A stretch of 64,000 bases of DNA from Desulfobacteraceae bacterium Eth-SRB1 (GCA_004193555.1 RPGP01000001.1:400156-464155), one strand, 5' to 3'. Counted from the first letter of the stretch, positions 26,041-38,405 are shown. The notes: a model not told the origin generated them from the letters alone. Made by a program: numbers and translations.

Positions 26041-28212
26041 GTGCCCAATGAAGACCGAATCGTTGGGATTTGATATATAAGTTTACTTTTGTATCTTTGA
26101 AATTCGATGTTGTTACCCAGTGGGTGATCGGGTGAAGACGTATTTCACCTTTCTCTTTGCAGGGCTTGCCGTGGCATTGAGGTTAAGAAAATCCCATCTG
26201 ATTAGAGCTTAGCCGGCAGGTCAGCAGTGAAGTCCGAGGGCAAGACCGGTAACGGGAGTCCGAAGCCGGACGGATCAAGAATGCAGGCTCTGTATGGAGC
26301 CCCGAAAAATGTATAGTTGTGGACAGAGGATAATGCCGAACTTTGGCAGAAAGCCGACGCTATGGATGCCGCGGAAGGCAGCAGCCCTGAATTCGATATG
26401 GCAAGAGTTCAGGACACCACCGGGGTCTGAGACCAGGGCATGTTCATAAGGGTAGCTCGGGAAATGGGGAGATCCGGATGTCTCCTTGTAAGCTGAAGTT
26501 ACAGCAAACAAGGTATCAGGTGCGGATAGTGAATAACAAACAAACCTGAGATTGACATTCGGAAGTCTTAACGGATCATAGTACCGATGGTCAGTCATGT
26601 GTCGAAAGACCGTGAAGGTGGGGAAGTGATGCTCAAGCGACCCACTGTAGGGAAGGTGAAGTAGGGTATAACGTTTCACTGGCAGGAACTACGGGAGATA
26701 CACAGAAATCACAAACCATATCAACAGGAAGCCAGAGGATTGCAAAGAAGGCCGCTTGCAAACCCGGTCTGAGTTTCTGAGATCAGGCATGGGATAGACC
26801 ACCACTATTAGTGAGAGAGTCATCCCTTGTTAAAATCAGAATGCTGGCAGAGAGTGACCCCGAGATGGTGTTTACATCTCTGGCTCACCGGATCGACCTG
26901 TCCTTGTTAGAGAAATCCCTCCGTCAGGTACGCACGAGTAAATCATCCGGGGTGGACGGGATAACAGCAGAGGAGTACGCTGAGAATCTCGATAAAAACC
27001 TCTATAATCTGTATCAACGACTGCGGAGAGGGCAGTACGTAGCCACACCGGTAAAGCGTATCTGGATTGATAAGGAAGTTGTGGGGTAGGCAAAGTCTGG
27101 AAAACGCATGAAAGTGCCCCGCCAATTTTTGAGTGGACAAGATTGTCCAGTGTGCAGCGGCAAGCATATTGAACGTCATATTCGACGTTAACTTTTACGA
27201 TTTTTCCCATGCCTTTCGGAAAGGGCATAGTCAGCATATGGCAATACACGAACTTCGTGAAAATTGCCGGAAGCTTAATATTGGCTGGATTGTAAGTGCA
27301 GATATTACAGGACTGTTCGACAACATAGATCATGGACATCTTCGCGATTTTGTAAAGCGAAGGGTAAATGATGGAGGGATATTGCGTTTGATCGGCAAAT
27401 GGTTGAATGCAGGTGTAATGGAGGAAGGATTTCATCCTGAAAGTACGCACCCTGCTAAGCGGGTGATTTCGCCTGTGCTTTCCAATATATTTTTCCACTA
27501 TGTACCTCGAACACTGTTTTTACCTGAACGAAAAGCGGGAAATGCTTCATAATCCGTTGGGCGGATGATTTCATAATAGGCTGCAAACCTGTAACCCGCA
27601 TGCGCAATACCAATTATATTGGCCCTTCATCCGGAAAAGACCAGGGTAATTCCGTTCAGGAAGCCGGCTTCAAAGGTAGTGCGGAAAGGAAAGGGAACGT
27701 TTGACTTTCTTGGATTCACATTTTACTGGGGGAAGTCTCGAAGATGATATTGGGTGATAAAGAAGAAAACAGCGAGGAAGCGGTTACACCGTTTCATGAA
27801 GATGCTGTGGCAATGGTGTAAGGCTAACCGGCATGATGCGATGAAAGAACAGTACAAGGTGCTCTGCAGTAAGTTAAGGGGTTTTTACCAGTACTACGGA
27901 GTTTGTGGTAATTACAAGGCTCTGGAAGTCGTGTTCGAGCATGCCGAGAGGGCGTGGCGGAGGTGGCTAAGCCGCCGCAGTCACACTGGCAAGGTTTTGT
28001 TCGAAGACTTGCGCAGAACCCACCCATTACCGTTACCCAGAATAGTTCACAATAATATTTGATTTGCCTATGGGCAGCAAAGTTATGCGCCAATCGGGGT
28101 GTCGCCTGATTGGTTGACGGCTCGGTAAAAAGGGCCTCAATCGAGGAACCGTATGAGGGAAATCTTCACGTACGGGTCTGTGGGAGGGCGCCGGGTAACC
28201 GGTGCCTTTACC
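26041..28212 (+). mobile_element. group II intron B, reverse-transcriptase gene broken
   Basis: It starts GTGCCCAATGAAGACCG and has typical domain I sequence up to 26.8 kb, including AGTCCGAGGGCAAGACCGGT. RT remains follow, and at 28145-28180 the domain V hairpin GAACCGTATGAGGGAAATC TTCACGTACGGGTC. The 3' end is about 28212. It lies inside an attC, between GCATAAC (26021) and the site body at 28217. Confidence 0.75.
26811..28062 (+). pseudogene. group II intron reverse transcriptase/maturase, frameshifted
   Basis: Three open pieces (26811-27089, 27133-27552, 27754-28062) hold LEKSLRQVRTSKSSGVDGIT, FRKGHSQHMAIHELR, DITGLFDNIDHGHLRDFV and the C-terminal KLRGFYQYYGVCGNYKAL. The YADD box is lost in a damaged stretch (CIIRWADDF is read near 27560). 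The errors look like those of the 32.3-38.4 kb block. Confidence 0.75.
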
Positions 28213-28216
28213 CGGA

Positions 28217-28326
28217 AGGTGACAGCCAGGGCTGAGCCGATTTTGACAGATGTAGGAATATTGAAAATTTATCGTTTTTTATGAAGTCAGTGGAAGCCCT
28301 GGCTGCCCCTGACTTCGGCGTTCGGC
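28217..28326. other. attC right part after intron B
   Basis: GACAGCCAGGGCTGAGCC ... GGAAGCCCTGGCTGCCCC ... GTTCGGC at 28320. The arms pair well. Confidence 0.65.
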
Positions 28327-28340
28327 CTCCAAAATTCTAC

Positions 28341-28375
28341 TTGACAAACAGCTAAATATAAGTACAATTGTACTT
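28341..28375 (+). promoter_or_regulatory. promoter and operator of the second VapC/Phd cassette
   Basis: TTGACA (28341), 16 bp, TACAAT (28363). AAGTACAATTGTACTT at 28360-28375 is a perfect 16-bp palindrome covering the -10 and ending at the ATG, so the vapC transcript should be leaderless. Confidence 0.7.
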
Positions 28376-28771
28376 ATGAAAATTATAGCAGACACAAATA
28401 CGTTTTTAGCTGTCACTCTTTATGAACCAGAAAGAGATAGAATTATCAAACTTACCTTAGGTCATGATTTGGTTGCACCAGATATATTACCTTTTGAAAT
28501 TGGCAATGCTTTATCAGCAATGCTTAAAAGATGCAGGCTTGAACCAGATAATTTGTTATCTGTTTGGGATGCAACACAAAAAATACCTGTTGATTTGCGT
28601 AGCGTTGATATTCGTGAGGCATTGAAAATAGCATCTCGATTTAATATTTATGCATATGATGCGTATTTTTTAATGTGTGCTATTTCTTTACACAGCCCAC
28701 TAATCACTCTTGACCGACGTATGATTGAAGTTGCTGAGAGTTTGGGTATTCAAACTATGGAGGTGACCTAA
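28376..28771 (+). CDS. vapC: VapC-type PIN-domain toxin (second copy)
   Basis: 131 aa. MKIIADTNTFLAVTLYEPER, FEIGNALSAMLKRC, YDAYFLMCA and LITLDRRM contain the PIN acidic residues. It is a clear paralogue of 9273-9665 (same gene order and promoter layout) but quite diverged. No leader and no ribosome site; the ATG directly follows the operator. It is read against the array direction. Confidence 0.9.
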   Translation: MKIIADTNTFLAVTLYEPERDRIIKLTLGHDLVAPDILPFEIGNALSAMLKRCRLEPDNLLSVWDATQKIPVDLRSVDIREALKIASRFNIYAYDAYFLMCAISLHSPLITLDRRMIEVAESLGIQTMEVT

Positions 28772-29004
28772 TGAGAGTATATACATATTCAGAAGCGCGT
28801 CAAAAATTTTCTGCAGTTCTCGACATTGCAAAATCAGAAGATGTTATTATTCAACGCAGAGGCGGTGAGACCTTCAAGGTTATATTTACCAAATCACCAA
28901 AATCACCTTTTGATGTTGCAGGTATAAAAACAAAAGCAACAACTAAAGATATTCTTAATGCAATAAAAGAATCTCGAGCAGGGATTGCCGAACCAAACTC
29001 TTGA
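28771..29004 (+). CDS. Phd/YefM-type antitoxin (second copy)
   Basis: 77 aa. MRVYTYSEARQKFSAVLDIA parallels the antitoxin at 9053-9271. It overlaps the vapC stop by one base. The last residues read into an R''-type core (GCCGAAC at 28987). Confidence 0.88.
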   Translation: MRVYTYSEARQKFSAVLDIAKSEDVIIQRRGGETFKVIFTKSPKSPFDVAGIKTKATTKDILNAIKESRAGIAEPNS

Positions 29005-29050
29005 GCAGACCTGGGGTTACTGAGCGGCTCTCGAAAGTTTCGGGTTTAAC
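28987..29050. other. attC left half, cut by IS21 element B
   Basis: GCCGAACCAAACTC ... GGTTACTGAGCGGCTC starts like other sites and stops at the IS end (TGTCAATGG at 29051). The right half is not found. Confidence 0.5.
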
Positions 29051-29110
29051 TGTCAATGGACAATAATTTTGACCCACTACCGGACAATAAAACTGACCCA
29101 CCCCCTGCAC

Positions 29111-29815
29111 TTAGTTTAAATTGATTTTTTGTTTGAGCCGATAGCTTTCACCCCCCATCATAAAAATATGTGAATGATGGATAATACGGTCTACAATCGG
29201 AACAGCCACATTGTCATCAAAGAAAAAGTCACCCCAGTTCGTAAAGTCCTTGTTTGTGGTTATAATAATAGAGCGATATTCATACAAAGCATTTATCAGC
29301 TGGAAGAAATTGAACATGCTTTGTTTGTTCATAGGCAGATATCCCAGCTCATCAATTACAAGCGTATCGAACTTTGATATCGTATTGATTTTCTTTTTCA
29401 GTTCTCCTTTTGCTTCAGCAAGATCAAGCATCTCAATAAGTTCAAGGGCTGTAGTAAACAGAACCTTGTATCCGGCATGAACCGATTTATAGCTGATACC
29501 GATGGCCAGATGAGTTTTGCCGACACCTGGAAGCCCGATAAAAACGATATTTTCACGGTTGTCGATATAAGAAAAATCAAGCAGCCGATTGATCTGTTTT
29601 TTTGTAATAGTAGTCTGAGATACAAAATCAAATTCTTCAATCTGTTTTTTAACAGGAAACCCGGCCCGTTTCATATTGAGATTAAATCTGTTTTTATCCC
29701 TTTTACTCAGCTCATGGCTTACAAGCATATCAGCAAACTGCAGATACGAGGTTTCGTTATCTTCAGCCTGGCTAACCAGCATTTCCAGAGACTCTGCGAT
29801 GGAGTTAAAACGCAA
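29111..29815 (-). CDS. istB: IS21-family helper ATPase IstB (element B)
   Basis: 234 aa. Walker A FIGLPGVGKTHLA near residue 95, Walker B LVIDELGYLPM near 152, and IITTNKDFTNWGDFFFDD. It belongs to a different IstB lineage from the one in element A. Complete; it may act in trans if an IstA of the same type exists elsewhere. Confidence 0.92.
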   Translation of the reverse strand: MRFNSIAESLEMLVSQAEDNETSYLQFADMLVSHELSKRDKNRFNLNMKRAGFPVKKQIEEFDFVSQTTITKKQINRLLDFSYIDNRENIVFIGLPGVGKTHLAIGISYKSVHAGYKVLFTTALELIEMLDLAEAKGELKKKINTISKFDTLVIDELGYLPMNKQSMFNFFQLINALYEYRSIIITTNKDFTNWGDFFFDDNVAVPIVDRIIHHSHIFMMGGESYRLKQKINLN

Positions 29816-29829
29816 AGAGTTATATTTTG

Positions 29830-31380
29830 CTTAATCGCTTCAAAATGCATTCATGCGCTGTAACTCCTTTTGTTGTGATGTCCTGATATCGATACTATAC
29901 TATATCTGCTTAAAGCATCGGAGCGAGGTTCTTGATTGTCCGGCCAGGAAAAGCGCGCTATATTCCCTTTGTTTGTATAAAAGCCCTAAGATAGTCTCTT
30001 TTTATGGACGCAACTCTACACGGTCTCTCTAAACCACCAGTCCAAGAGGATTATTGATAATCCCTGGTTTGCTCGAATGCTGCCTTAAGACTTCGACGAA
30101 TCCTGGCGACCTGGATCTCTGTGATTTCCGGGAGATGATGCCTTTAAAATAGTACAAAAGCTTTGCCCGCTTCATTTCCAACAATACCGTCATTGGTATC
30201 CTCTTCAAAAATCCTTTTATGTTTTGATGATCAATGATAATATTTGTGTTTTACATAGTTCACCGCCAAATATCGTGTTGGCAAATTCATACGTCTCCAT
30301 TCAGGCTTGTAAATTATCAGTTTACTGCTGTCCTTGTTCATCATAACAGTTGATGACTGATATATCAGCGGGAACCGGAGTATTTGTTTGACTTGTATGG
30401 ATATCAGATGTTTTTATCCATTATCCTGGCTTCTCGCCATTAACATCGTTCATCACCCGGCTGCAGGTAAGGCTTTATTTTTTGATCAGTTCAACAAGAG
30501 AATAAAGTTCTTCCGGTTTTCTTTGGCAGCTGTGAATACGCTTATTTGCAACCGTATCCACCAACTGCAAAGATTGATCTGTGTTGAGCTGATCAAAAGA
30601 ATCAAATGTGTCGCCATAGAAAACCGTTCTTTACATATTTTACAACGAATCGACCTCGCCCTGTTTTCCGGGTCATACACCTTCACATACCCGTATATCC
30701 AAGGCCGCAGAAGCATATTGATAAAACCTTTCTATTGAAACCAGACCTCCTGAACTCTTTCAGGATTGCAACAAGCTTTTAGGTCTTCGGCTCATAGACA
30801 CATTCTTCACAAACACCGTCAGCATCTAGCCCCATCATGCATCCTGATAAACATTTCTACACTATCGACAGGGGAGGCTCCAACATACATTTGTCGAAAA
30901 GAGAGAACAAATACTACAAAATAGATATTGATAAATTTATCGCCAGGAACACCCCTTGATTTCTCCGATTCACCTATGTTCCGAACCCCTTGAACCATAT
31001 CTATAACAGGTTCATAATAGCGTTTCTGCTTCCACGGCCATAGTTTGCCCGATTCCAAGCCACGAAGCGCCTTATTACAGACCTGTTAGAGGACAGTTAA
31101 ACCATCCCTATTTTAAGTTTCCTCTGATTCCAACCGAGTTAAGATAATTTCATATGAGATAATATACATTTTATCGGAGTTCTTCGTCCGCCTTGTTTAA
31201 GATATCTTATGACTCTATCTATTTGCAGGTATCTCGGATTGTATTCCTCGACAAATTCGAAGTTCATAGCAATGGCACGGATAGAATACCTGCTACACTA
31301 TAGAGCACTTAATCTTTATGAATCACATTCCACCTTCATCTGTTCCTATTGAAAATAATGAGGAACTCTTTAAGCAACAT
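29830..31380 (-). pseudogene. istA remnant of element B
   Basis: This is the position of istA upstream of istB. Only short open pieces remain (30486-30716, 30819-31058), and I cannot follow a DDE core through it. Decay or low sequence quality would both explain it. Confidence 0.5.
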
Positions 31381-31566
31381 ATTAATTATAATACAAATGC
31401 TTATTATGCTGCCTGTAAAAGCTTAATTGTTTGAGGTGGGTCAGTTTTTATTGTTCACTGGGTCATTATAAATGACTTCAACAAAAGCCCTATCTCCCAA
31501 GAACGAGGGCCTAAATATAAAAGGTAACGATCCATCAGCCCATCGCGCCATTGAACTTGAGCGAGA

Positions 31567-32437
31567 ATGAAAGGTTGGAAGAAAAAAGCTCAAGCAGACA
31601 GAAACCATAATAGAAGTTCAAAAAAGTATCCGGAGATCCTTGCAGGATACCTCTCACAGAGAACGGAGAGAAGCGAACTTATGAATGCAAGCAGGATCAC
31701 TATCAAAGATGTTGGTATCAAGAACGCATGTGATGCCCTGGTTATTCCAAGAGCCAGTTTTTACCGGTGGTACGACAGAGATAAACACTCTACAAAGAAT
31801 AATTGCCGTCCGGTGCCACCGCTATCACTGACAGGAAAGGAACGGGTGCGAGGTGCTTAACATACTCATGGTATGATTTATCAGGCGCCCAAAGAGGTCT
31901 ATGCTGCATTGCTTTTGATGCCGGAACCTATCTTTGTTCTGTAAGGATTCATAAAATCGCATTTTGGAAGCAGAATCAAGAAGTGAGAGAACGGAGAAAT
32001 CAGCTTCGCTTATCCAAACTATAAGAAACCGGAGCTTTGTAGCAACAGCACCTAATCAGGTATGGTCCTGGGATATAACGAAGCTCAAGGGGCCGGTAAA
32101 GTGGACGTATTATTATCCTTACAAGTTACCCTTTGATATCTTCAGCCGGTATGTTGTTGGCTGGATGGTAGCACACAGGGAAAAATCGGTACTGGCCAAG
32201 AAACTGATCGAACAGAGTTGTGAGAAACAGTGCATCCAACAGGATCAGCTGATCATTCATTCGGATCGAGGCCCAAGCATGACATCGAAACCGGTGGCAT
32301 TGTTATTGGCTGATTTAGGGATTACCAAAAGTCATTCAAGACCCTACGTCAGCAATGACAACCCTTATTCAGAATCGCAGTTCAAGACTTCATGAAATAT
32401 CGGCCTGAGTTTCCAGTGCGGATTCCCGGGCGAAAAC
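31567..32437 (+). pseudogene. IS3-family transposase OrfB, frameshifted and cut by IS21
   Basis: MNASRITIKDVGIKNACDAL VIPRASFYRWYDR opens the protein, then after frame breaks come PNQVWSWDITKLKGP, IFSRYVVGWMVAHRE, IIHSDRGPSM and SRPYVSNDNPYSESQFK, an rve core with D, D and the region of the final E. The frame ends where the IS21 copy begins. Confidence 0.8.
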
Positions 32438-32439
32438 TG

Positions 32440-34938
32440 CCACCTATCCTGTGGGAATAACTTTACCACTTAATACCCAATCCACTTTGTTGACAGCACA
32501 CCAGAGTGGCAGGTTTGCGTCAATTATTTCGCAAATTTTCTTGGTACAGAATCTCCTTTCAATTCTATTCTATGCATTATGAATAATACGATCACAGATA
32601 GCATCTGCTATAGTAGGATCACTATGACTTCATGCCAGCTAAGTAATTGCCGGCAGTTGATACAAAGACCGATGATTTTCGTCCGTGTCGATCCCTCAAG
32701 GATTTGCAGTAAAGTGAGACGACTCTTGCGCATCAAGAGGTTCGCTAAGACCAAAATCATCCAGGATGATAACATCAAATTTCTGTATTTTAGTAAGCTC
32801 TTTGAGATAACTCCCATCTCGCCCTGCATAATTTTAGATTGGCAAACAGCTTTGAACAGGATAGTACTCACCTTGAATCCGGTACATGGTAAGGCCTGAT
32901 GGCCCAAGCGGTGCTAAGGAAACTCTTTCCCGCTCCTGTTAGCCTGTCAGAATGCAGTCCTGATGGGATTCTACCCACTGGCAGTTAGAAAGGCGGAGCA
33001 GTTGATTTTGTCAATATTCCTGTTCAAAGCAAAAATCGATCTCTTGAAAGAGGCCTTGTAGCGGAATCTGCACCTTTTAAAAAGCCGTGAGTTTCTGTGA
33101 TTGTGCCGGTCATCCCACTCTGCATCCACGATGGTACGAGTTCATCTGCCGCGAACTGGTTTTGACAATCTGCTTCCATAGTGTTTGTAAATGCCCTTTG
33201 CCATACCGTAGAACTTCATCTGTTCAAGTTTCTGTATGGTAGCCTGGATTAATACCTCATTGATTCTCCTTCTTATTGATAGTATTGGCTTCCCCGGATG
33301 TTTTCATGGGAAGAAACCGTCAGTTCCCTTTGATTCAGTCAGTGGTTCTTTCTTCCAGACTCCTATCGAGGATGTTTTTAATGCGTTTGTACGAATAAAA
33401 CCCGAAGTCAAGCGCGGGCACATGCCTTTGTATCTAGTCTGTCGGGCCCATACTTTTACAAGATTAAGTATGCCCACATGCAGGTTCGAATGCCTGTCCT
33501 GATGCTTTCGCTTTGAGAACCATCTGATTATTTCAGCAACATCATCTCCAATGGCTTGTGCCCATTTGAGAAAGCACCAGGACTCCACTGAGCGTAATAT
33601 TCTCCGTGACTGGCCGGCATGTGGCTGTGTAGTGTAGTATAGCCGTTTGACTACATCCCTTTGTGCTGCACTATCCTATGTTGTCATAATATATCGCTGG
33701 GCATTCCTGTCATCATAGACGACTCTCGCATACGTTCCCCTTGAGCTATGGCACACTGTAATAATGCCCCGTCTTCACGCAATTCGACATGGTAGTTGAA
33801 CTGTACCGTGAGTCTCCTGCACTGTTTGATGGCATACCGCTCCTTTGGCAGGGGCTTGAGTACCGGCTCTCAATATTATTAAAGATTCCCTCTCGGAGGT
33901 TTTCAAACGCTGAAACGGTGTATTGTTATGTTGCTTCAGAAGATCCCATATGGCCTCGTTGGAGTTCCTCCAGAGAGTAAAATATCCTGTTCCTAACGGG
34001 CTATATATCCTCTGATAGATGCGACGGCAGTATTTCTACAAGCTCATCCTGAGGACGGCGAACACGTTGGAAGGATAACCGTTTGATAGTGCGATCTGCA
34101 GTCGTCAAACATGAGGTTGATTCCTTTGCTCATATCTGTTGCTCTGCGTCACACCGGATTTGAGATTGTCAGGAACAAATAATAGCCTGAGTGACACCAC
34201 CACAGTATATGAATGCATGTTCATTGATCGAATCCAGTCTTCCGGACTTCTGGCTATTGAATGATGCCTCCGCATAGGTCAACTGACTGGTCTGAATGGC
34301 CACAAAGACCTCTACCGGTTGCTCTTTGCCTAAGTTTCACATCCCAACAATGCTCGCTCTGGCATGCAATCGACAAACATTTTGTCGCCGGTCTTTGTGT
34401 TCAATATGCATCGTTACTTTGATGCATCTCGCCATACCTGGAAGTGATAACAGAACTGTGAGTAACTGTAACAGCTCGTGAGGTCCCTTCTGATACTCAT
34501 TCCACAAGGTCATCAGGGTTACACCGGTTCTTTGAGCTCTGTCACAAAATGTGGAAACAGCTTTGAGAGCTTCATATTTTGAGCACCTTTGTTCCTTTGT
34601 TTTTTCAAATAGCGCAAGGAACTCGCTCGTCGTAGCATGCTTTTAATTTCTTCATAGGCAAGACTCGCTTGCTTTGAAGTCCTCGGATGTATTGTGCAAA
34701 CAACAGGCTCAAAATCTTAAGTGCTCCGCTAATTCCTGTCGCTCATATTGGTGGTTTCTTTGAAAACGTATAATCTCTCGACTCCATATTAATCCTTCTG
34801 TGCCATTTATATCCTCTTGAATTATTGTTTCAGAGGAGATATTATCCACCTTTTGAAGGGAAAAGGATGAATAATTCATTTTTATCCTGAAATGATCTGA
34901 AGTGCGGTAAACTTTCTCCGAATGGGTGGCAGGTTTAG
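32440..34938 (-). mobile_element. damaged inverted copy of IS21 element A
   Basis: Pieces of IstB (32608-33255) and IstA (33300-34815) can be aligned by eye to 21919-24218; both are frameshifted. The terminal CTGCCACC and GGTGGCAG are retained. Confidence 0.85.
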
Positions 34939-35760
34939 GGCCGGAATCTACAGTAAGTGATGGTTGAGTGCCACAAGGTAGTGTTCGTAGTCCGATATTA
35001 GCCAATATCTTGCACATTATGCACTTGATGATTGGTTTAATTACGCCTGGCTAAGAACCATTGTAAAGGTAATGTCGAAATTTTTCCGTTATGCAGATGA
35101 TGTTATTCGCTGTGAAAATGCAAAAGATGCTGAACGAATCAGTCGCTTTGCCAAAAACGGCTATCTAAATTCAAACTTAGATTGAATAAAGCACAAACCA
35201 AAACAATTGTTTTGGGCCAGGTTTGAGAAAAGAGAACAGTAAATCTTTGATTTCTTAGGCCTTTCATTTTACCTTTGCCAATCGAAAAAATGGGATGGTT
35301 GTACCTAAACTTAAAAAGTTGTGGTAAGAAATTAAGAAGCAAACTTTACTAAAGTAAATTTATGGTGCAAAACAAAGCCGTAATACTCACCCATTAGCGG
35401 AATTATGGAAATCTTTGTAGAAAATTCTAAGAGGTCAATGCTTCAGTATTAAGGGCATAATAATCTTTTAATTATAAAGCTGTTCAGGGGTTTATTTTAA
35501 ATCTGTAAAAGATATTTTTAAATGGATAAAACCGTCGTAGTCAGAGGAAATCGATGACTTTTGAAAAGTTTTCATTATTTCTATTAAAAATTTCCAATCT
35601 CCTAAAACAAAATTCATCATATAGGCTATTTTGAATAATTTCAATTATACAAAGATATAATCGTGAGCCTATTGCCTTTAATTGGGCACGATGGGTCTTA
35701 ACGGGGATTACCTCAGGTGACTGTGGTTTTACCCAATCGCCGTGATTAATAATACGTTCA
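34939..35760 (+). pseudogene. damaged copy of the group II intron RT and 3' end
   Basis: Pieces such as ttttccgttatgcagatgat (FRYADD region), cttaggcctttcattttac (DFLGFTFY region) and gtgagcctattgccttt (domain V) match 20999-21780 inverted. No open frame. Confidence 0.8.
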
Positions 35761-35779
35761 CCAATAAAACAAAAGGAAA

Positions 35780-36715
35780 GATGATGTTTGATAAAAATTC
35801 AAAAAGTGGATCCAAGAAGTGAGCTTTGGAAGCATGAAGCCCAATGATTTTACCTCCTTTGGCTATCTGACAATATTACAGAACTTTGGCGAGTCAATTG
35901 AATCTCTGAATTGAAGCTACAGAACGTTGTGCTGGATGTTGGGGCTTTTCATTAGGATATTCTGTTAAAGATTTAGGGCGCAATGCTAATGTCATTATAG
36001 AAAAAATCAACTTGCTATAACAGACCACGATCACCTTGGTAAACTACTTACTTATGCAAGCGGATACATGCCGATATTATTATTTGGTTATCAACAGAAA
36101 TGAGAAGAACACAGACAAGCTTTAGATCACTCAATCAGAGAACCGATTCTAATACAGATTTTTTGGGGTTGTGGTGGTAGAGGTAATTAAAATTGTGGAC
36201 TCACGTCCTGCATTACACCTCTAAAAGCAATTGTTTCTCCAAAATGAATGGAAAATCAAAAAGAAACAATCCAATTCTGTGGCATCTGAAAAATCAGGAA
36301 AAAATACAGAGAATATTTTCAGGACTTTAAGGTGATACTTTAAGAGAAACTTATCGTTTTACTACTGCTAAAAAGGCAACCTCAAAATTGGTATATACAT
36401 TCTCATCGGGAAACAAAAAGTTTCTGTATGGGCATAGTTTTGCACAAGGAAGCTGTGTACGAACAGAAATTCTTATATTGATGCTGAGATTTTGATGAAA
36501 AACAAGGCGTTTTGACACGTTGCTCACACAAAAGAATCAATAGAAACAGAATTAGGACAAAAGGTAGAGTGGGAACGCTTAGGACAACAAACGAGCATAA
36601 ATGTATTGCTATATATCACCTGGGTTCCATAGAAGATAGTTCTGAAGAATTACAGAAGATTCAAGAATGGGGAATTCAGACTTTATTAGATCTAAAAAAG
36701 TTTTGGAAATAAAGT
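35780..36715 (+). pseudogene. damaged copy of the DUF4268 gene
   Basis: It starts atgatgtttgataaaaattc and ends near ctagtttttggaaat-like sequence at 36715. It matches 20024-20950 with many homopolymer indels. Only a 66-aa piece (36512-36712) is open. Confidence 0.85.
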
Positions 36716-36807
36716 AGGTAGAACCAAAGATATTCTTGACTATTTCGCCGTCGCGAAAAAATAGCAAGTGATCTAAGTGTTGGGCACCTAAAAATAAGTA
36801 AGGATTT

Positions 36808-37320
36808 ATGGCTTATGTCGTTGAATTTGAATGGAACCCGAATAAAGCTAAAAAGAATAATAAAACATGGAGTACCATTTGATGAAGCTTGCAACAGTAT
36901 TTTCTTGATCCATTATCAATAACTTATGATGGGTCCTGACCATTCTTATGATGAGAACAGATACATAATAATTGGTTGTCGGCTTTGGCAAATTGTTATT
37001 TATTTCCCATGTGGAGACAAAGGATACCATAAGAATTATAAGGCCACAATTGACACGAAAAGAGAGGAGCAGTATGGAGCAGCAATACATATAACGAATG
37101 GATGATGAGCTTCGCCCCCGAGTATGACTTATCACAACTAAAAGGTGGAGTTAGAGGCAAATATGCATCAAAATATGCCAGAAGGAACAAAATTTAATTT
37201 TTATTATCATCTGATGTAGCTGAAGTTTTATGATAATGAATCCGTAAACGAAGCATTGGAGATTATTAATGAAAATAAAGTAGGCAAAATATACAAAGCC
37301 GCCCAACCAGATGCTTGAGA
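36808..37320 (+). pseudogene. damaged copies of the BrnT-type toxin and antitoxin genes
   Basis: TTGAATGGAACCCGAATAAA (36828 onward) and the antitoxin region gatgatgagcttcgcccccg match 19416-19922 inverted. The GGTTGTCGG lesion of BrnT is present here too. Confidence 0.8.
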
Positions 37321-37529
37321 GGGGAATGGGCAAAGCCGTGCCATTTTTGAAAGGCGGTATTTAATCGGAAGCTTATGCATTTATCGTAAGATTTTGTTAT
37401 CGTTGCCCAACCCCGAAGCTTTGTCGTTACAGGACAGATAAGATTAACTGGCTTCATTCAGAATAATTTGCTATGTAAGGATTACAGGTATTCAATAATT
37501 ACATTTATGTTAATCATGTGAGGTCAACT

Positions 37530-38405
37530 GTGCTACAAAGCAGAAATTGGAAAATCCATATAATAGCGAAGATTGCGAACAATACCGCCGCCGTACAATT
37601 AATATTGACAATGAAAAGAACCTGTGATTGCGGAAAACACACATTAATTGCATGACTGCTAAAGAATGGTTAAAAAGCCAACAGGGGCTCTTGGCAATTT
37701 TATTATGAGAAAAGCAGATATTAGGAAAAAAAGACCTACATCCAGCGACATTTCCTATCTCATTAGCAAAAAAAGTTGTTGAATTCATTTACACACGAAG
37801 GTGAACTGGTTTTGTAGATCCTTTGTTGGCAAAGCGGCACAACACTTGTGGCCGCAATAAGATTTTAAATAGAAATGCTGTTGGCTTTGATCTTCAGGAA
37901 TCTTATAAATTTATATGTTCACGTCTTCCCAAAAAATCTTAATATTCAATAAGACAGCAGTTAGCAATTCAAGATGATGCGTTAAATATTCCTTTATATC
38001 TTAGTCCAAATACTGTGAGTTTGATACATGTACATCACCGCCTTATGCAAATTCTATTAAATAGAAAAAGAAAGAATAAATCACGGCGTGACAGAAAATG
38101 ATCAATATCTTAAAGCTGGAGCAATACCGCAAAATCCTTATATCTTTGCACTATGTCATTAGATGAGCATACTAAAGCTATTGGTGATATTTATGAAGCA
38201 TTGTTGCCATTGTCAGCTCTCAAAAGGCCATTGTGTCATCAATGCCGGATATGTGGTGGAAATCAGCGTATCACTATACACGTTTCTCTAATACAAGAAT
38301 TAAGGAGTCGAGGTTATGAGCTGCGTAATACTATTATTTGGGATAGAACAAATATAGTAAATAGAATAGGGCATATTCGCGGCCAAGCAACTTACTACAA
38401 CAATG
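37530..38405 (+). pseudogene. damaged copy of the MvaI-like system methyltransferase
   Basis: The part 38153-38400 still reads MSLDEHTKAIGDIYEALLPL and IHVSLIQELRSRGYELRNTI, matching 18285-19217. Motif I and SPPY regions are broken. It stops at the junction with an IS21 B fragment at about 38410. Confidence 0.85.

Larger units (their letters stand above)
29051..31475 (-). mobile_element. IS21-family element B
   Basis: The left end is TGTCAATGGACAATAATTTT GACCCAC and the right end reads inverted as TCATTTATAATGACCCAG ... AATAAAAACTGACCCACC, with repeated TGACCCA units at both ends. It has an intact istB and a decayed istA. Partial copies are at 38415-38560 and 51270-51358. Confidence 0.8.
32290..38405 (-). 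repeat. inverted, heavily damaged copy of 18.33-24.44 kb
   Basis: Reading leftward it repeats, in order, the methyltransferase (37530-38405), attC, antitoxin (37080-37320), BrnT (36808-37070), attC (36720-36790), DUF4268 (35780-36715), intron RT (34940-35640) and IS21 A (32440-34938). Nearly every gene has dozens of 1-2 bp indels, often in homopolymers, and no full-length frame survives. The partner block is intact. Confidence 0.9.
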
